IMG/VR virus record: IMGVR_UViG_3300036851_000474
Span: 1-31,665 of that record
Direction: 5' to 3' (one strand)
Length of the DNA: 31,665 nucleotides
Origin: a virus
This document shows, piece by piece, positions 6,685 through 14,180 of this stretch (its first letter is position 1; every line of letters begins with the position of its first letter). The notes below the pieces were generated by a model, which saw nothing but the letters and a program-made list of their open reading frames with translations, did no database searches and was not told the origin of the DNA. Both the position numbers and the translations under genes were made by a program.

Positions 6685-7742
6685 TTCAAGCTTTGGAACA
6701 TACCAATGGAACGCCCGTGCCGACCGATGTTTCGGTGGGGGCCGTGGAACTGGCGATAGTGGGCGGTGACTTTTCCAAGATGGCATCGGGTGAGCGGCTG
6801 AAGTATCTGGCCAAGCTCTGCGAGTGGACTGGATTGAACCCGCTGGCGAAGCCCTTTGATTACATCGTGCTGAACGGTAAGCTGACGCTCTACGCGAACA
6901 AAGGTTGTGCTGAACAGCTTCGTGGGAAGCATCACATCACGATTGAATCAGTGACGCAATGGCGCCCGCCGTCGCATCTTGTTGATTCATTCAAGGATGT
7001 TTATGTCGTCGAAGCCGTCGCGATTAAGGGCGACCAGAAAGACCGAGCCTTGGGCGCCGTGTTCATCGGCGGTCTTCGCGGGCAGGACTTGGCCAATGCG
7101 GTGATGAAGGCGGAGACAAAGGCCAAGCGCCGGGTGACTCTTTCCATTTGCGGGCTGGGGATGCCGGATGAATCGGAGCTTACGGAACGGGGAACGAGGA
7201 ACGCGGAACAACCCACGAATATTTTGGAGATGGAGACGGCTGCGGACCGGGCCGAGGATTTGAACAAGCGTTTGGGGGAAGGAACACCAGAGCGGCAGCC
7301 TGTCGTTGCCGAGTTGGTTTCCGAGCCAGTCAATTTATCAACCCAGAGCAGAAGGGCCGATGCCGGAGATAAGAGAACCGCCAAGACTGTGGGGGATGGC
7401 GGTGGTTCTGAGTCGGCACAGCAAACTCAAAGCGCACAGACGGCAACGGTGGTCGAACCAACTGCTCGCCATGAACCAATGAAGTCCCCGGAGAATGTGG
7501 AAAGCCGACCTTCTCCGGGGCAACCGGGACTTCTGCCCGATGATTTGGTTTCTCAAGTCGAAAACGCCTTGGGCGAACACGGGATATTGGCCACACGCTG
7601 GATGATGGCTCAAAATCCGCCGTGGCTGATACCTGGGCAGACGTTGGCTCATCTCCGTTCGGTGCGCGCGAATCGGATTGTTAAACAACGCGATTCGTTT
7701 ATCGCGAGTCTCAAGACTTGGGCGGCCAGTCAGGGAAAGTAA
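6681..7742 (+). CDS. RecT-like single-strand annealing protein
   Basis: A 353-aa protein overlapping the exonuclease by ATGA. Residues about 28-170 match the RecT/Bet-type core: LAKLCEWTGLNPLAKPFDYIVLNGKLTLYANKG (in pieces), then QDLANAVMKAETKAKRRVTLSICGLGM followed by DESE. Such proteins anneal complementary strands and act with a partner exonuclease. The C-terminal half (after about 180) is a low-complexity Glu/Ser/Pro-rich linker ending in a short helical domain, likely for partner binding. The immediate neighbours (RecE-like, then DUF669) support the assignment. Confidence 0.75.
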   Translation: MIQALEHTNGTPVPTDVSVGAVELAIVGGDFSKMASGERLKYLAKLCEWTGLNPLAKPFDYIVLNGKLTLYANKGCAEQLRGKHHITIESVTQWRPPSHLVDSFKDVYVVEAVAIKGDQKDRALGAVFIGGLRGQDLANAVMKAETKAKRRVTLSICGLGMPDESELTERGTRNAEQPTNILEMETAADRAEDLNKRLGEGTPERQPVVAELVSEPVNLSTQSRRADAGDKRTAKTVGDGGGSESAQQTQSAQTATVVEPTARHEPMKSPENVESRPSPGQPGLLPDDLVSQVENALGEHGILATRWMMAQNPPWLIPGQTLAHLRSVRANRIVKQRDSFIASLKTWAASQGK

Positions 7743-7763
7743 ATTCAGAAGGAAGGAACCGCA

Positions 7764-8246
7764 ATGCCCACTTTTAAAAACGCTGAGAACAAAACCCAAA
7801 GTGAACTTGTTCCCGACGGTGATTACGTCTTTTGCGTGGTTGATTTCGAGCAAGGCCTTTCATCCGGCGACAAGACTAATGGCGCTACGATGTTTGAACT
7901 GACGTTGGAATTGGAAAACACCAAGGCCGTCATTTACGAAAATCTGATTGATCATGAATCCACCGGCTGGAAGTTGGACACCTTTCTAAAATCCTGCGGC
8001 ATCCAATTGAAGGAAGGTCAGGCGTATGAGTTCCGCTCGGACCTGGCTGAACAGGCCGGTGTGACCTGGGTGAATCCTATTGGCCTGCGCGGCTGGTGCC
8101 GGATTGAAACGCAGGGTTACACGCCGAAGGGGGCGACTGCGATTCGCAAGGTCAACAAGGTAGCTACTTACTACACCGACCGCGAGAAGTTGCCACGACG
8201 CGCCATCGGTGATGAAGCAGTCAGCGAGGAAGATCAACCATTCTAA
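7764..8246 (+). CDS. DUF669-type single-strand DNA binding-associated protein
   Basis: A 160-aa protein with VPDGDYVFCVVDFEQ at the start, a beta-rich centre (GATMFELTLELENTKAVIYENLI), GWKLDTFLKSCGI, and an acidic C-terminal tail ending EEDQPF. The fold signature and acidic phenylalanine tail match DUF669 proteins, which occur next to phage recombinases and probably bind single-stranded DNA like SSB. AAGGA precedes the ATG by about six bases. It follows the RecE/RecT-like pair directly. Confidence 0.75.
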   Translation: MPTFKNAENKTQSELVPDGDYVFCVVDFEQGLSSGDKTNGATMFELTLELENTKAVIYENLIDHESTGWKLDTFLKSCGIQLKEGQAYEFRSDLAEQAGVTWVNPIGLRGWCRIETQGYTPKGATAIRKVNKVATYYTDREKLPRRAIGDEAVSEEDQPF

Positions 8247-8413
8247 TGAACGAACGCGAACGGCTTTTGTTGGATGAGAATAACCGGCTTCGCCTTTGCC
8301 TGATGAAATGTGAACCGCTGGTGCGCTTCTGTAACAACAAAACCGTGCTGACCCAGCTCCGCTATTTGGTTGCTGTGAAAGTCAAAAATTATCCGCCTTT
8401 TGTGCGGCGATGA
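8246..8413 (+). CDS. Small hypothetical protein, 55 aa
   Basis: The start overlaps the preceding TAA by one base (TAATG). The N-terminal helix ERERLLLDENNRLRLCL could form a coiled coil; two to three Cys and a basic C terminus follow. I do not recognise it. Support is positional: it fills the gap between two coupled genes with no other coding frame. Confidence 0.45.
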   Translation: MNERERLLLDENNRLRLCLMKCEPLVRFCNNKTVLTQLRYLVAVKVKNYPPFVRR

Positions 8414-8419
8414 AAGCTT

Positions 8420-8800
8420 ATGTTTGGACTCGACAAATCCATCAACAATCTCACTGCGGCCTTGCGTGAGGCCACCGAGCAGCGAGCAACCGAATTCAAA
8501 TGGCTCAAGTCACATTTCGAATTCGCCACCAAGCAGGACTTGAAAGAAATGGAGAAACGTATCCTCATGACACAAGCAGAACTATCGACAGCGTTGGATA
8601 AGCTGACGAGTCAAACCGGCAAAATCGCCCAAGAACAGAGTGACCGCTTCGACAAGCTGTCCGCTGAAATCAAAAAGCTGACGGACATCATCAATGCCGG
8701 AGGCGACGTGACGCCCCAAGTCACTGAAGCTCTGGCCAAGACTCAGACGGCATTGGATAACCTTGATGCTGCGATTCCTGACGCGCCGGAACCGGCGTAA
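8420..8800 (+). CDS. Coiled-coil protein, 126 aa
   Basis: Almost wholly helical with heptad-like patterns (LSTALDKLTSQTGKIAQEQ, then FDKLSAEIKKLTDIINAGG), ending in TPQVTEALAKTQTALDNLD and a Pro/Ala tail. Phage proteins with this appearance are common accessory coiled coils; function is unknown. No membrane segment or signal peptide is present. A weak hairpin follows the stop. Confidence 0.6.
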   Translation: MFGLDKSINNLTAALREATEQRATEFKWLKSHFEFATKQDLKEMEKRILMTQAELSTALDKLTSQTGKIAQEQSDRFDKLSAEIKKLTDIINAGGDVTPQVTEALAKTQTALDNLDAAIPDAPEPA

Positions 8801-8821
8801 ACTTGCGGCTACCTCCAACGG

Positions 8822-8855
8822 CTGGCGGAAGCGGCTCCTTTCGCCAGTCGGTTTT
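8822..8855 (+). terminator. Weak terminator-like hairpin
   Basis: CTGGCGGAA (8822-8830) pairs with TTTCGCCAG (8839-8847) with one G-T wobble, followed after four bases by TTTT. It may attenuate transcription before the methylase gene; the T tract is short. Confidence 0.35.
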
Positions 8856-8859
8856 AAAA

Positions 8860-9846
8860 ATGAGTGAGACAAGTTCATCGTTGGTCATCTTCACGAAAGG
8901 GGCATTAATGCTCGCGGAAGCGGACACGATCCAAAGGTGCAAGGAACTGAAGAGTCTCGGATTAACTGCCGCTGATTGGGCCAAGCGAAAGGGCATGGGA
9001 GAGAAAGCGATTCTATATTGCCGGTCGTTTGCATTGGAAGCAGAACGGAAAATGGGCCAAATGCTAAATAAGACTCCTGTTTCGACCGGGCGACCTGGTC
9101 CTGGTAGGGGGAAAAAGGGCGTAGCAGCAGGGAACGCCCTTTCCGGCTCTCCACCAACGGCAAAGGAACTTGGACTTAATCGCAAGCAACGCGCCGAAGC
9201 CCGATTGCTGGCAGCGTTATCACAGACATTGTTTGAACTGGTGAAGTCTGGCGAAAAAACCAAACGAGAAGTGTTCAAGATCGTCAAGCGGGAAAAGAAA
9301 AAACGCGAACATGCAGCCAAGATAAAATGCGCTGTCGCCTCTGACTTCACGGGACCGTTTGATTTGGTGGCCGCGGACCCGCCGTGGCGTTACGAGCACT
9401 GCGAGGCAAACAACCGCGAAATCGAGAACCATTACAACACGGCCACGCTCGAAGACATTTTCAAACACAAGCCAAACGCTGCGGACGCTTCCGTTTTGTT
9501 CCTTTGGGCGACGGCACCAAAGATTGAAGAGGCGATTTCGGTAATGAACGCCTGGGGGTTCAGCTATCGCAGTTGCGCGGTGTGGGACAAGCAACGGATG
9601 GGAATGGGTTACTGGTGGCGAATCCAGCATGAATTGCTACTGGTCGGAGTCAAGGGAGACCATGGTTGCACACCGGAGTCAGTTCGGGTGTCGAGTATTT
9701 TTACTTCGCCCCGTGGTAAGCATAGCGAGAAACCGGCCTGCGTTTACAAATGGATCGAACGGGCGTTTCCTGATGCAAGAAAACTTGAAATGTATGCCCG
9801 CAAGCCTCGGCCAGGATGGGCAACGTCGGGCAACGAAATATCATGA
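8860..9846 (+). CDS. MT-A70 family DNA adenine (N6) methyltransferase
   Basis: A 328-aa protein from ATG 8860 (an in-frame TTG at 8803 would run through the upstream hairpin, so I prefer 8860). The C-terminal 170 residues are an MT-A70 domain: FDLVAADPPWRY with the DPPW catalytic motif, VLFLWATAP, GFSYRSCAVWDK, HELLLVGVKG and HSEKPACVYKWIERAFP. The N-terminal half is helical and basic, as in other phage MT-A70 proteins. It would methylate adenine in phage or host DNA, probably as protection from restriction. It is coupled by ATGA to a nuclease-like gene. Confidence 0.88.
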   Translation: MSETSSSLVIFTKGALMLAEADTIQRCKELKSLGLTAADWAKRKGMGEKAILYCRSFALEAERKMGQMLNKTPVSTGRPGPGRGKKGVAAGNALSGSPPTAKELGLNRKQRAEARLLAALSQTLFELVKSGEKTKREVFKIVKREKKKREHAAKIKCAVASDFTGPFDLVAADPPWRYEHCEANNREIENHYNTATLEDIFKHKPNAADASVLFLWATAPKIEEAISVMNAWGFSYRSCAVWDKQRMGMGYWWRIQHELLLVGVKGDHGCTPESVRVSSIFTSPRGKHSEKPACVYKWIERAFPDARKLEMYARKPRPGWATSGNEIS

Positions 9847-10367
9847 ATGAATTTCGCAAAGATTTACGTTGGTCTGGGAGTCCAGACTATCAGGATTGGC
9901 TGTTGCCGCTTTATCGCAAAGCATTTCCATCCTATGTGCGGATTCTCCCCGTGCTGGGTCGCTGTCCAGAACAGGCGGCAGGAGTTGACAAATGGGTGGA
10001 ATTGCCTGGAGGCAAAAGACTGGCGATCGAAGAAAAACAACGGCGCAATCAAAAGCCTGACGACATTGCGTTGGAGTTCGAGCATTTTACAATTACCAAG
10101 GGGGACAGCTGGCCAGGTTGGATTGAGAAACCAAATCAATTAACGGATTACTTGGTAATGTGTTTTAAGGAATATAAGACAGCATTTTTTCTCCCCTATT
10201 CAACGCTGCAAAAGACATGGGTTATGCACAAAGAGGATTGGAAGTTGAAATATGCAAAACAAGCCCCCAATCTTAAAAGCAATCCTCCATATATCACGCG
10301 GTTCTGTGCGGTTCCGACAGACATCCTTATGGGCCTTGTGCCTGACGCAATGCGGATGACAGCATGA
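9843..10367 (+). CDS. Putative PD-(D/E)XK nuclease-like protein
   Basis: A 174-aa protein overlapping the methylase stop. GVDKWVELPGGKRLAIEEKQR contains a D followed about 13 residues later by E-E-K, the spacing of a PD-(D/E)XK catalytic core, with the flanking beta-strands expected. The later YITRFCAVPTDILMGLVPDAM resembles C-terminal parts of small phage endonuclease-like proteins. Pairing with an adenine methylase suggests a possible restriction-modification pair or a nuclease for host DNA. I do not recognise a named family, so the activity is inferred. Confidence 0.45.
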   Translation: MNEFRKDLRWSGSPDYQDWLLPLYRKAFPSYVRILPVLGRCPEQAAGVDKWVELPGGKRLAIEEKQRRNQKPDDIALEFEHFTITKGDSWPGWIEKPNQLTDYLVMCFKEYKTAFFLPYSTLQKTWVMHKEDWKLKYAKQAPNLKSNPPYITRFCAVPTDILMGLVPDAMRMTA

Positions 10368-10407
10368 GACGATTCACCAACACATACAACCCTGACGAGC
10401 AAGGATT

Positions 10408-10611
10408 ATGAAAAAGACTATCCTCCGATTCTTCTGGCGCTGTCTGCCTCATCGGCTAAAACCTACAGGACTTCAGCCTTGGCATACCTGCCACGGAGAC
10501 GCAGCCGTGGACTATTATTGGCGCTGGCATTGGGTGAAGATCCACCGTGACTTCAGCTACGACGGTCACAACTGGGATTATTACAAAAAGTCTTACGGTC
10601 AATCTTGGTAA
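10408..10611 (+). CDS. Small Trp/Tyr-rich protein, 67 aa
   Basis: The ATG at 10408 has AAGGA just upstream and overlaps the end of a 15-codon relay ORF (10364-10411). The protein is basic and unusually rich in Trp, Tyr and His (DYYWRWHWVKIHRDFSY). No family is recognised. Its stop overlaps the helicase ATG (TAATG). Confidence 0.5.
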   Translation: MKKTILRFFWRCLPHRLKPTGLQPWHTCHGDAAVDYYWRWHWVKIHRDFSYDGHNWDYYKKSYGQSW

Positions 10612-12155
10612 TGAATCTGCGCCCATATCAAATCGAAGCGGACGAAAAGACTGAAGCCGGCTGGGCACAGTTTGATCGTCAGCTTGGGGTTGCTCCGACC
10701 GGCAGTGGAAAAACTGTGCTGTTCGCGAAGATGGCACAACGCCGCGCGGAACGGGGTGAACGCGCGCTCATCATGGCGCATCGCGATGAATTGATTGATC
10801 AGGCCGTGGATAAGCTCGCCAAGGCAGCGGGCATTCCCGCTGACGTTGAGAAGGCCGACCGCTACGCATCGCTTGAATCCCATGTTGTGGTCGGCTCAGT
10901 CCAAACTTTGATGCGGCCCAATCGCCGCGAACGTTTTCCCGTGGGGCATTTCAGTTTGATTGTCTTGGATGAGTGCCATCATGCCATCAGCAAAAGCAAT
11001 CTGGAAGTGCTGCGCTACTTCGACCAGGGCGCCAAGGTTCTCGGGGTGACCGCCACGCATGATCGTGGTGACAAAAAGAATCTCGGTCAGTATTTTCAGA
11101 ACATCGCGTTCGAGGTGAAGTTGCTGGACCTTATCAATCAAGGTTATCTCAGCCGGATAACTATCAAGGCCATTCCCATTTCGATTGACCTGAATTCAGT
11201 GCGTCAGACGGCCGGCGATTTTAACGAAACTGATTTGGGCCATGCCATCGAGCCTTATCTGGACCGCATCGCATTAGCCATTCGTGAACAGGCTTCCTTC
11301 CGTCGCGTCTTGGGCTTCGCACCGCTCATCGATACCGCGCGAAAGGCATCAGAGGCCTGCGCCAAGGTCGGGCTGCGATCAGGTTTCGTTTATGGGCAAG
11401 ATCCGGACCGAGACCGGAAGCGCGTCGATTTCGCCAACTGGCAATATGACGTGATGTGGAACGCAATGCTTTGGACGGAGGGTTTTGATGATCCCGGGAT
11501 TGATTGCATCGTTATCTTGCGTCCCACTCGCAGCCGTCCACATTATGCGCAGATGGTAGGCCGCGGCACGCGTATTGAAGATACTAAGGAAAACTTGTTG
11601 TTGCTGGATTTCCTTTGGTTGCACGAGAAGCATTCTATCTCGCGTCCTGCTGATTTGATTGCGCAGTCGTCGGAAGAATCTGAAGTCATCACTGAACTGG
11701 CCATGTCCGGGGGCGGTCCGCAGGCGCTGGATCTGCAGGACTTGGCCACGGAAGCGGCATCGCAACGGGAAGCGACGTTGCGCAAACGGCTGGAGGAACA
11801 GCGGAAGAAAAAGGCCAAGTATATTTCGGCGGAAGATTTTGCTCTTCAACACAACTCGCTAGCGATTGCTGAATATGAGCCGACGATGTTTTGGGAATTG
11901 GCGCCGGTAACTCCAAAACAAAAGCGACATCTGACAGCGGCAGGTATTGATACTGGCACGGTCAAAGGCGTTGCCCATGCCAGCAAGCTTTTGGATATCG
12001 TTTTCAAAACGCAAAAAATGAGAGCGGCAACACCTGGGCAACGCCGTTTGATGACGCGCATGAAATGGCCTGGCGCTGCAACCGCAACGCAGGCTGACGC
12101 GCGAAGATTCTTCGCGCAATTGAAGGGAGCGCCATGGGCAAACACTCCCCTATGA
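10611..12155 (+). CDS. Superfamily 2 DEAD/DEAH-like DNA helicase
   Basis: A 514-aa protein starting at ATG 10611 (TAATG overlap). Visible SF2 motifs are: Q-like start LRPYQIEA, Walker A APTGSGKT, motif Ia MAHRDELI, Ib GSVQTLM, motif II LDECHH (a DExH variant), motif III GVTAT, and motif VI QMVGRGTR. The helicase core ends near residue 350. The C-terminal region is a helical domain with a Lys-rich coiled coil (RKRLEEQRKKKAKY) and an end resembling other phage helicases (ATPGQRRLM). It likely unwinds DNA during replication or recombination in the early operon, just before the integron. Confidence 0.88.
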   Translation: MNLRPYQIEADEKTEAGWAQFDRQLGVAPTGSGKTVLFAKMAQRRAERGERALIMAHRDELIDQAVDKLAKAAGIPADVEKADRYASLESHVVVGSVQTLMRPNRRERFPVGHFSLIVLDECHHAISKSNLEVLRYFDQGAKVLGVTATHDRGDKKNLGQYFQNIAFEVKLLDLINQGYLSRITIKAIPISIDLNSVRQTAGDFNETDLGHAIEPYLDRIALAIREQASFRRVLGFAPLIDTARKASEACAKVGLRSGFVYGQDPDRDRKRVDFANWQYDVMWNAMLWTEGFDDPGIDCIVILRPTRSRPHYAQMVGRGTRIEDTKENLLLLDFLWLHEKHSISRPADLIAQSSEESEVITELAMSGGGPQALDLQDLATEAASQREATLRKRLEEQRKKKAKYISAEDFALQHNSLAIAEYEPTMFWELAPVTPKQKRHLTAAGIDTGTVKGVAHASKLLDIVFKTQKMRAATPGQRRLMTRMKWPGAATATQADARRFFAQLKGAPWANTPL

Positions 12156-12379
12156 GCACTCGAAAGAAACCGTGGCGTCGAAACTATAAGCGCGAACTGG
12201 AGGCTGTGACCAAGCCCGGTTCGACCATGCGGTGGCTGGTGGATGACTGCGTAGAAATGCCAAACCATGCGCTGATAGAGTTAGCCCGTGACTACGGCTA
12301 TTGGGGCCACAACCTACTGGATGCTCGGCTGCTATTGATTATATGCGGTGTTTCAGTAGTCCCCGTCGAGCCGACATGA
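12152..12379 (+). CDS. Hypothetical protein, 75 aa
   Basis: I chose ATG 12152 because it overlaps the helicase stop (ATGA); an in-frame ATG at 12134 is also possible. The N terminus is very basic (TRKKPWRRNYKREL), followed by a helix and a short hydrophobic C-terminal stretch. No family recognised. It is the last ordinary early gene before the promoter-like site at the left end of the integron. Confidence 0.5.
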   Translation: MSTRKKPWRRNYKRELEAVTKPGSTMRWLVDDCVEMPNHALIELARDYGYWGHNLLDARLLLIICGVSVVPVEPT

Positions 12380-12450
12380 GCAAACAAAGAACTAGTAGAA
12401 AAGGGACCCGGCCAACAAAAGCAAAATACTTTCCGATTTCTCTTGCATAA
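12376..12450 (+). CDS. 24-codon ORF, possibly a gene remnant at the integron border
   Basis: Begins with ATGA overlap at 12376 and encodes MSKQRTSRKGTRPTKAKY plus six residues. Its stop lies inside the promoter-like element. It may be a tiny basic protein or the 5' end of a gene broken when the integron arrived. Confidence 0.3.
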   Translation: MSKQRTSRKGTRPTKAKYFPISLA

Positions 12451-12470
12451 CCTAACTGTTGGGTTATTCT
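12443..12470 (+). promoter_or_regulatory. Candidate promoter at the left end of the cassette array
   Basis: TTGCAT at 12443-12448 and TATTCT at 12465-12470 with a 16-bp spacer. The 50 bases from 12421 align with 17052-17102 at roughly two thirds identity by eye, including TTCCGATTT, CTAAC and GGTTAT. It would serve as the cassette promoter and, in an empty integron, as the intI promoter (inference). Confidence 0.45.
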
Positions 12471-12480
12471 GTTACCAACG
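12451..12480 (+). other. Candidate attI left half
   Basis: Contains GTTGGGT at 12458, GTTATTCT at 12463-12470, then G-TTACCAACG at 12471, which looks like a cassette start. GTTATTCT recurs at 18760-18767 between the last cassette and intI, and CTGTTACCAA (12469-12478) is the inverse of TTGGTAACAG (18751-18760). These match what two halves of an attI separated by cassettes would look like. Confidence 0.4.
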
Positions 12481-12519
12481 ATACGAATGAATCGCATCGG
12501 GTAACTGAAAGAACCAAAA

Positions 12520-12726
12520 ATGAAATCACTGAACCAAACTCAAATCGCGCAACTGTCTCTCCTCAAAGTCCGCCTCGGCAGCACGGTTCCGAGCGGAATG
12601 CACGGCTACCTAGACCTGCTCACGAAATCAGAGCAACCGCAACCCGTCGCGGCTGAGTGGCTGGCCCGACTCGAAACGGTCAGCCCTGGAGTCACTGCTG
12701 AATTTTGGAGCATCGTAAACTCATGA
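12520..12726 (+). CDS. Hypothetical cassette-region protein, 68 aa
   Basis: First gene inside the integron, 50 bp after the promoter-like site. The helical protein (LNQTQIAQLSLLKVRLGS, then PVAAEWLARLETVSPG) has no Cys motif or membrane segment. No family recognised. It overlaps the next gene by ATGA. No attC separates the two, so they share one cassette or an ancestral segment. Confidence 0.5.
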   Translation: MKSLNQTQIAQLSLLKVRLGSTVPSGMHGYLDLLTKSEQPQPVAAEWLARLETVSPGVTAEFWSIVNS

Positions 12727-12905
12727 ACTGCCCGTACTGCGGAAAGGACATTAACGTCGGAGCGCTCATCGGGAGCGTTTCGACGCCTGCGAAAGCGCGA
12801 AGCTCCCGCGCAAACGGCAAGCTTGGAGGACGCCCGAAGAAAAAGAAGCGCATCGCCCGGCGGCCTAACGAATCAAGCTCAGCGACCGGGCCAAAAGTGA
12901 AATAA
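12723..12905 (+). CDS. Small zinc-finger, Lys/Arg-rich protein, 60 aa
   Basis: Starts MNCPYCGKD, a single CxxC knuckle, followed by a strongly basic nucleic-acid-binding-like stretch (GKLGGRPKKKKRIARR). The last 13 residues, NESSSATGPKVK with its preceding Pro, are encoded by the R''/L'' half of a degenerate attC. The NESSS tail recurs in the protein at 17561. Function unknown; DNA or RNA binding is plausible. Confidence 0.5.
   Translation: MNCPYCGKDINVGALIGSVSTPAKARSSRANGKLGGRPKKKKRIARRPNESSSATGPKVK
12857..12890 (+). other. Degenerate attC, left half only
   Basis: GCCTAAC followed by GAATCAAGCTCAGCGACC matches the R''/L'' half of the other sites, but no GTT core or matching right arm is found within 150 bp. 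Confidence 0.5.
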
Positions 12906-12910
12906 GGATT

Positions 12911-13339
12911 ATGAAATCTCGGAACCCTGAAATAGCACATGGCCTGCCGGTGGTCGTGTGCGACTACTGCGGAGAAAAATCGAGGATGCGCGTCGATGCC
13001 CAACGGCACCCGATAGACAGGTGCCCCCACTGCAAAACTGAAGGCTTCATGAATCTGCCCAAGAGGCATCGCCCGATAGTTGGGCTTCCGGTCGAATGTG
13101 AAAGGCGCTACTACGCAAACCGTGAAGCTGTCCCCGGCGACTACGACACCGCCAGCTTTCGGCAAAACATGGAAGTGCCGGGCGGCGACCACTGGCTGGC
13201 CGAACTAAACCTCGAACGCTGGAGGAACGCGGCAGAACTCGCGGCGTATCTTCGCTGGACCGCAGCGAGCATCGAAGCACTCGCGGCAAGGAAGCCCAAC
13301 GCCGCGGGTGAGCTACCCGGCGCGAAAACCCAAAAGTAA
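12911..13339 (+). CDS. Zinc-ribbon protein spanning a cassette boundary, 142 aa
   Basis: Residues about 17-43 carry CDYC and CPHC, a classic zinc ribbon. The ORF then crosses the crossover point at 13079 (GTTGGGC), so the C-terminal 86 residues (RYYANREAVPGDYD onward, ending AAELAAYLRWTAASIEAL) belong to a separate cassette. The chimera may be a genuine fusion created by cassette insertion, or the C-terminal part may once have had its own start. The last residues are encoded by attC. No family recognised. Confidence 0.55.
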   Translation: MKSRNPEIAHGLPVVVCDYCGEKSRMRVDAQRHPIDRCPHCKTEGFMNLPKRHRPIVGLPVECERRYYANREAVPGDYDTASFRQNMEVPGGDHWLAELNLERWRNAAELAAYLRWTAASIEALAARKPNAAGELPGAKTQK

Positions 13340-13404
13340 AATATGAAAACTGACGTTCAAACTGCCGAGCGGCCCGCCGGGTTAGCTCCAACCGCTTGTT
13401 CTGC
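13294..13404 (+). other. attC site 1
   Basis: R'' GCCCAAC, R' GTTCTGC (non-canonical), 111 bp. GAGCTACCCGGCG on the left pairs with CGCCGGGTTAGCTC on the right with an unpaired A. GGAAGCCCAAC at 13290 is the inverse of the cassette start GTTGGGCTTCC at 13079. Holds TAA 13337 and ATG 13343. Confidence 0.85.
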
Positions 13405-13771
13405 TTCCGCGCGCAAGGACGACAAAGGGGTGCTGCGGAAATACTACGATGCGAAACCAAACCCGCTGTGGTCGGAACTGACAACGGCGTGCCTCCGTTT
13501 CGTGCGCTACAAGGAGAAAGTGCCATGCGCTCTATGTGGGAAGCAACGCAAGGAGCACTGGACCTGCGTTGTGCGCTTTAAGGCTTCCGATCTGGAGAAG
13601 TGCATGTTCGAGGTGAAATTAGACCCGCGATGGTTTGCGGCAGGCTCGCCGGTGTGCGAGGACCATCCGCTACAGCCAGACGAGCGCGAATTTCTACGGA
13701 AGGTGCGAGCGGCACAAAGGAAGCAGAACGCAGAACTGAGCCACGCCGCCGAAAAGCCAAAGGACAAATGA
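13343..13771 (+). CDS. Cassette protein with CxxC, 142 aa, unknown
   Basis: Translation starts inside attC 1, so the first about 18 residues (MKTDVQTAERPAGLAPTA) are encoded by the upstream cassette's site. The body has CALCGKQRKEHWTC, a later CEDHP, and a helical C terminus (REFLRKVRAAQRKQNAEL), suggesting a small zinc-binding fold. The tail HAAEKPKDK comes from its own attC. No family recognised. The cassette start GTTCTGCTTCC is matched by its own GGAAGCAGAAC. Confidence 0.6.
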   Translation: MKTDVQTAERPAGLAPTACSASARKDDKGVLRKYYDAKPNPLWSELTTACLRFVRYKEKVPCALCGKQRKEHWTCVVRFKASDLEKCMFEVKLDPRWFAAGSPVCEDHPLQPDEREFLRKVRAAQRKQNAELSHAAEKPKDK

Positions 13772-13832
13772 AAACAGATCAAACATCCAAACAGCCAACG
13801 CCAGCGGCGTTGACTCCAGTGACGGGTTCGGC
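13723..13832 (+). other. attC site 2
   Basis: R'' GCAGAAC, R' GTTCGGC (both non-canonical), 110 bp. ACTGAGCCACGCCGC on the left pairs with GCGGCGTTGACTCCAGT on the right with extrahelical bases. Holds the ATGA stop-start at 13768. Confidence 0.85.
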
Positions 13833-13974
13833 GTGCATTGTGTATTCGGGCCCGCACTACGGACGCACCCACCGATATCTGGGCCAGAAGGGAACCCTGG
13901 TGTGGGTGGAGTATGAGGGGCACCAATTCTCAGTGCCGTATTGTGACGTGGAGATGTGTAGCCCTAAAACATAA
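13768..13974 (+). CDS. Cassette protein, small beta-rich, 68 aa
   Basis: The attC-encoded leader MKTDQTSKQPTPAALTPVTG resembles the leader of the preceding protein. The body alternates beta-strand residues (CIVYSGPHYGRTHRYLG, TLVWVEYEGHQFSVPY) like a small SH3/KOW-type barrel. No family recognised. The downstream 100 bases (13975-14070) hold no clear gene. The cassette start does not match its R'' at 14071, so this cassette is probably a fusion of two after loss of an intervening site. Confidence 0.5.
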   Translation: MKTDQTSKQPTPAALTPVTGSACIVYSGPHYGRTHRYLGQKGTLVWVEYEGHQFSVPYCDVEMCSPKT

Positions 13975-14070
13975 CGAAATCGAACGAAATGCTCCACCGC
14001 CTTGCGGCGATGCCGGACAATCATCGGCGAGGGGCACTCTGGATCTCTCGCAGGTGGATACGACCAGGTG

Positions 14071-14180
14071 CTCTAACGAATCAAGCTCACCTGCGGCGAT
14101 TGAAAAAGACTGAACTATGCGGCGACCAGTACCCAAATCTAAGAGCGCACCCGCCGTCAAGGTGCAGCGTGTTGTTGTGC
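14071..14180 (+). other. attC site 3
   Basis: R'' CTCTAAC, R' GTTGTGC, 110 bp. GCTCACCTGCGGCG on the left pairs with CGCCGTCAAGGTGCAGC on the right with extrahelical bases. ATG 14117 for the next gene lies inside. Left and right cores do not match, as expected only if the cassette is rearranged. Confidence 0.75.

Noticed and set aside
12996-13085. Possible attC from GCCCAAC at 12996 to GTTGGGC at 13079
   Set aside because: The inner arms do not pair and the span lies in a zinc-ribbon coding frame. Only the GTTGGGC at 13079 is kept, as a cassette start.
13913-14113. ORF ending in an NESSS-type tail upstream of 14117
   Set aside because: It overlaps the gene at 13768 in another frame and lacks protein-like character before the attC-derived tail; it may be a decayed cassette gene.
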